Positions 22,088 to 23,115 of a DNA stretch of 23,115 bases are shown here, piece after piece. The translations under genes were made by a program, and so were the position numbers. Source of the DNA: JBKPIY01 sp046730475 (GTDB lineage: Bacteria; Actinomycetota; Thermoleophilia; Solirubrobacterales; 70-9); NCBI GenBank assembly GCA_046730475.1, contig JBKPIY010000064.1:1-23115 (forward strand), read 5' to 3'. Under the pieces are notes generated by a model that ran no database searches, was not told the DNA's origin, and saw only the letters and a program-made list of their open reading frames with translations. Position 1 is the stretch's first letter. Every line of letters begins with the position of its first letter.

Positions 22088-23115
22088 ATGTCCGCCTCGC
22101 CCGACACTGCCGCCTCGCTCGGTCCGGAGGCCGAGCTTCCGCGGGAGTTCCAGGCGCGGGCGCTGCGGCGGCGGGGGCTGCAAGCGCTCGCCGCCCTCGG
22201 AGCTCTGGCCGCGGTCGTCCTTCTCGCCCCCGGGATCGGACAGGTCCGCCACCTTCTGACGGAAGCCAGCCCGGGCTGGCTGCTCCTGGCGACGGCTCTC
22301 GAGGCCCTCTCCTTCGCCTCCTATGTCCTGATGTTCGGGCCGATTTTCTGCACCGGCCTGGGTTGGCGACGGAGCTGGCAGATCGGCGGGTCGGAGCTGG
22401 CGATGGGCTCGCTCGTTCCCGCGAGCGGCGCCGGCGGACTCGCCCTTGGCGCCTGGATTCTTTATCGCGGGGGCATGGACGGGGCGCGGATCGCGAGACG
22501 GTCGGTCGCCTTCTTCCTGATCAAGAGCGGGGTCAACTTCCTCGCCGTCGCCGTGATCGGGGCCGCGCTGGCGGTCGGTCTCCTGGGGCCCGAGCTGTCG
22601 CTCTGGCTGACGGCCGCGCCCGCGGCGGCCGCAACCTTCGTGATCGGCGCTGTCGCCCTCCTCCCCCGCTTCGGCCCAGCCCCCGCCCTCGATCCGGACG
22701 CCTCGCCCCTGCGCCGCGGCATTGGCCACGCCCGGACCGCGGTAGTAGAGGGCACCGCCGAGGCAATTCGCATCGTGCGGTCTGGAGACCTCCGCGTGCT
22801 GGGCGGCTCGTTCGGCTACTGGGCCTTCGACAACGCGGTGCTCTGGGCGACCTTCCACTCCTTCGGCCTCTCCCCCCCGCTCACCGTCATCCTGATGGGC
22901 TATCTGATCGGCCAGCTTGGGGGATTGCTGCCGATCCCCGGCGGGATCGGCGGCATCGACCTCGGGCTGATCGGAACCCTGATCGTCTACGGGGCACCGG
23001 CCGCCGGGACCGCGGCGGCGGTGCTCGCCTATCGCGTCATCCTCTTCTGGCTGCCGCTGCTGATCGGGGGGCTCGCCTTCGCCGGGCTGCGCCGGGATAT
23101 GCCGAGCGGCCGCGA
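22088..23115 (+). CDS. UPF0104 / Lpg-synthase-type integral membrane protein, C-terminus cut by window edge
   Basis: At least 342 residues from ATG at 22088; the end lies beyond the window. A polar head (about 1-30) precedes about eight membrane segments. The family markers are GSLVPASGAGGLALGAWIL (about 118-136), SFGYWAFDNAVLWATFHSFG and GQLGGLLPIPGGIGGIDLGL. The last is the conserved PxPGGxG region of the lysylphosphatidylglycerol synthase membrane domain (flippase-like fold). No aminoacyl-transferase domain precedes it, so lysyl-PG synthesis is not implied; many stand-alone members are of unknown or lipid-handling function. It is divergent from the amidotransferase gene with 231 bases between. 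Confidence 0.85.
   Translation, partial: MSASPDTAASLGPEAELPREFQARALRRRGLQALAALGALAAVVLLAPGIGQVRHLLTEASPGWLLLATALEALSFASYVLMFGPIFCTGLGWRRSWQIGGSELAMGSLVPASGAGGLALGAWILYRGGMDGARIARRSVAFFLIKSGVNFLAVAVIGAALAVGLLGPELSLWLTAAPAAAATFVIGAVALLPRFGPAPALDPDASPLRRGIGHARTAVVEGTAEAIRIVRSGDLRVLGGSFGYWAFDNAVLWATFHSFGLSPPLTVILMGYLIGQLGGLLPIPGGIGGIDLGLIGTLIVYGAPAAGTAAAVLAYRVILFWLPLLIGGLAFAGLRRDMPSGR

Noticed and set aside
1..23115. tRNA genes, CRISPR arrays, insertion sequences, phage or defence modules
   Set aside because: Scanned by eye on both strands for T-loop GTTCRA motifs in cloverleaf context, regular direct repeats, transposase or integrase motifs; none found.

Overview
The window is a GC-rich, gene-dense bacterial chromosome segment, most likely from an actinobacterium. 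The best guess is a Thermoleophilia-type lineage (Solirubrobacterales or Gaiellales), based on the tig, clpP, clpX, valS, folC neighbourhood, CtaG, DUF6941 and DUF7144 proteins, GTG/TTG starts and many promoters lying just ahead of start codons. That placement is an inference from gene content. I see no tRNA or rRNA gene, CRISPR array, insertion sequence or phage module, and no gap above 300 bases without a gene.

Layout. The minus strand carries a housekeeping backbone, read from high to low coordinates. It starts with ctaG (cytochrome oxidase assembly) translationally coupled to a membrane spermidine-synthase-like gene. Then come tig (trigger factor), clpP, an M23 peptidase, clpX, valS, folC, a 39-residue membrane microprotein overlapping folC, and a membrane double-zinc-ribbon protein that runs off the left edge. 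Three plus-strand genes sit tightly between backbone genes: a secreted GH31 glycosidase (between folC and valS), a DUF6941 protein (between valS and clpX) and a DUF488 protein (between clpP and tig). The right third (15.4-23.1 kb) is a looser set: a DUF7144 membrane protein, a CorA-type transporter, an alpha/beta hydrolase, an AI-2E family permease, a cytosolic-looking animal-type heme peroxidase, a GH15 remnant, a class II glutamine amidotransferase and a UPF0104/Lpg-synthase-type membrane protein cut by the right edge.

How the genes work together. Trigger factor, ClpP and ClpX form the usual protein folding and degradation set. ValS and FolC serve translation and one-carbon metabolism. CtaG serves respiration. 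The other genes are single-function accessories with no evident shared pathway.

What stands out. (1) The complete ClpX zinc finger can be reached only by starting at a CTG codon. (2) Seven genes have a TANNNT -10 hexamer only 6-11 nt before the start codon, which suggests widespread leaderless or near-leaderless transcription, while a few others have leaders with Shine-Dalgarno sites. (3) A perfect 8-bp palindrome covers both the -10 element and the start codon of ctaG. (4) The GH31 enzyme resembles sulfoquinovosidase around its catalytic residues but lacks the substrate-binding signature. (5) The heme peroxidase lacks both residues that esterify heme in mammalian enzymes. I found no convincing new multi-gene system; most of the window is ordinary chromosome.
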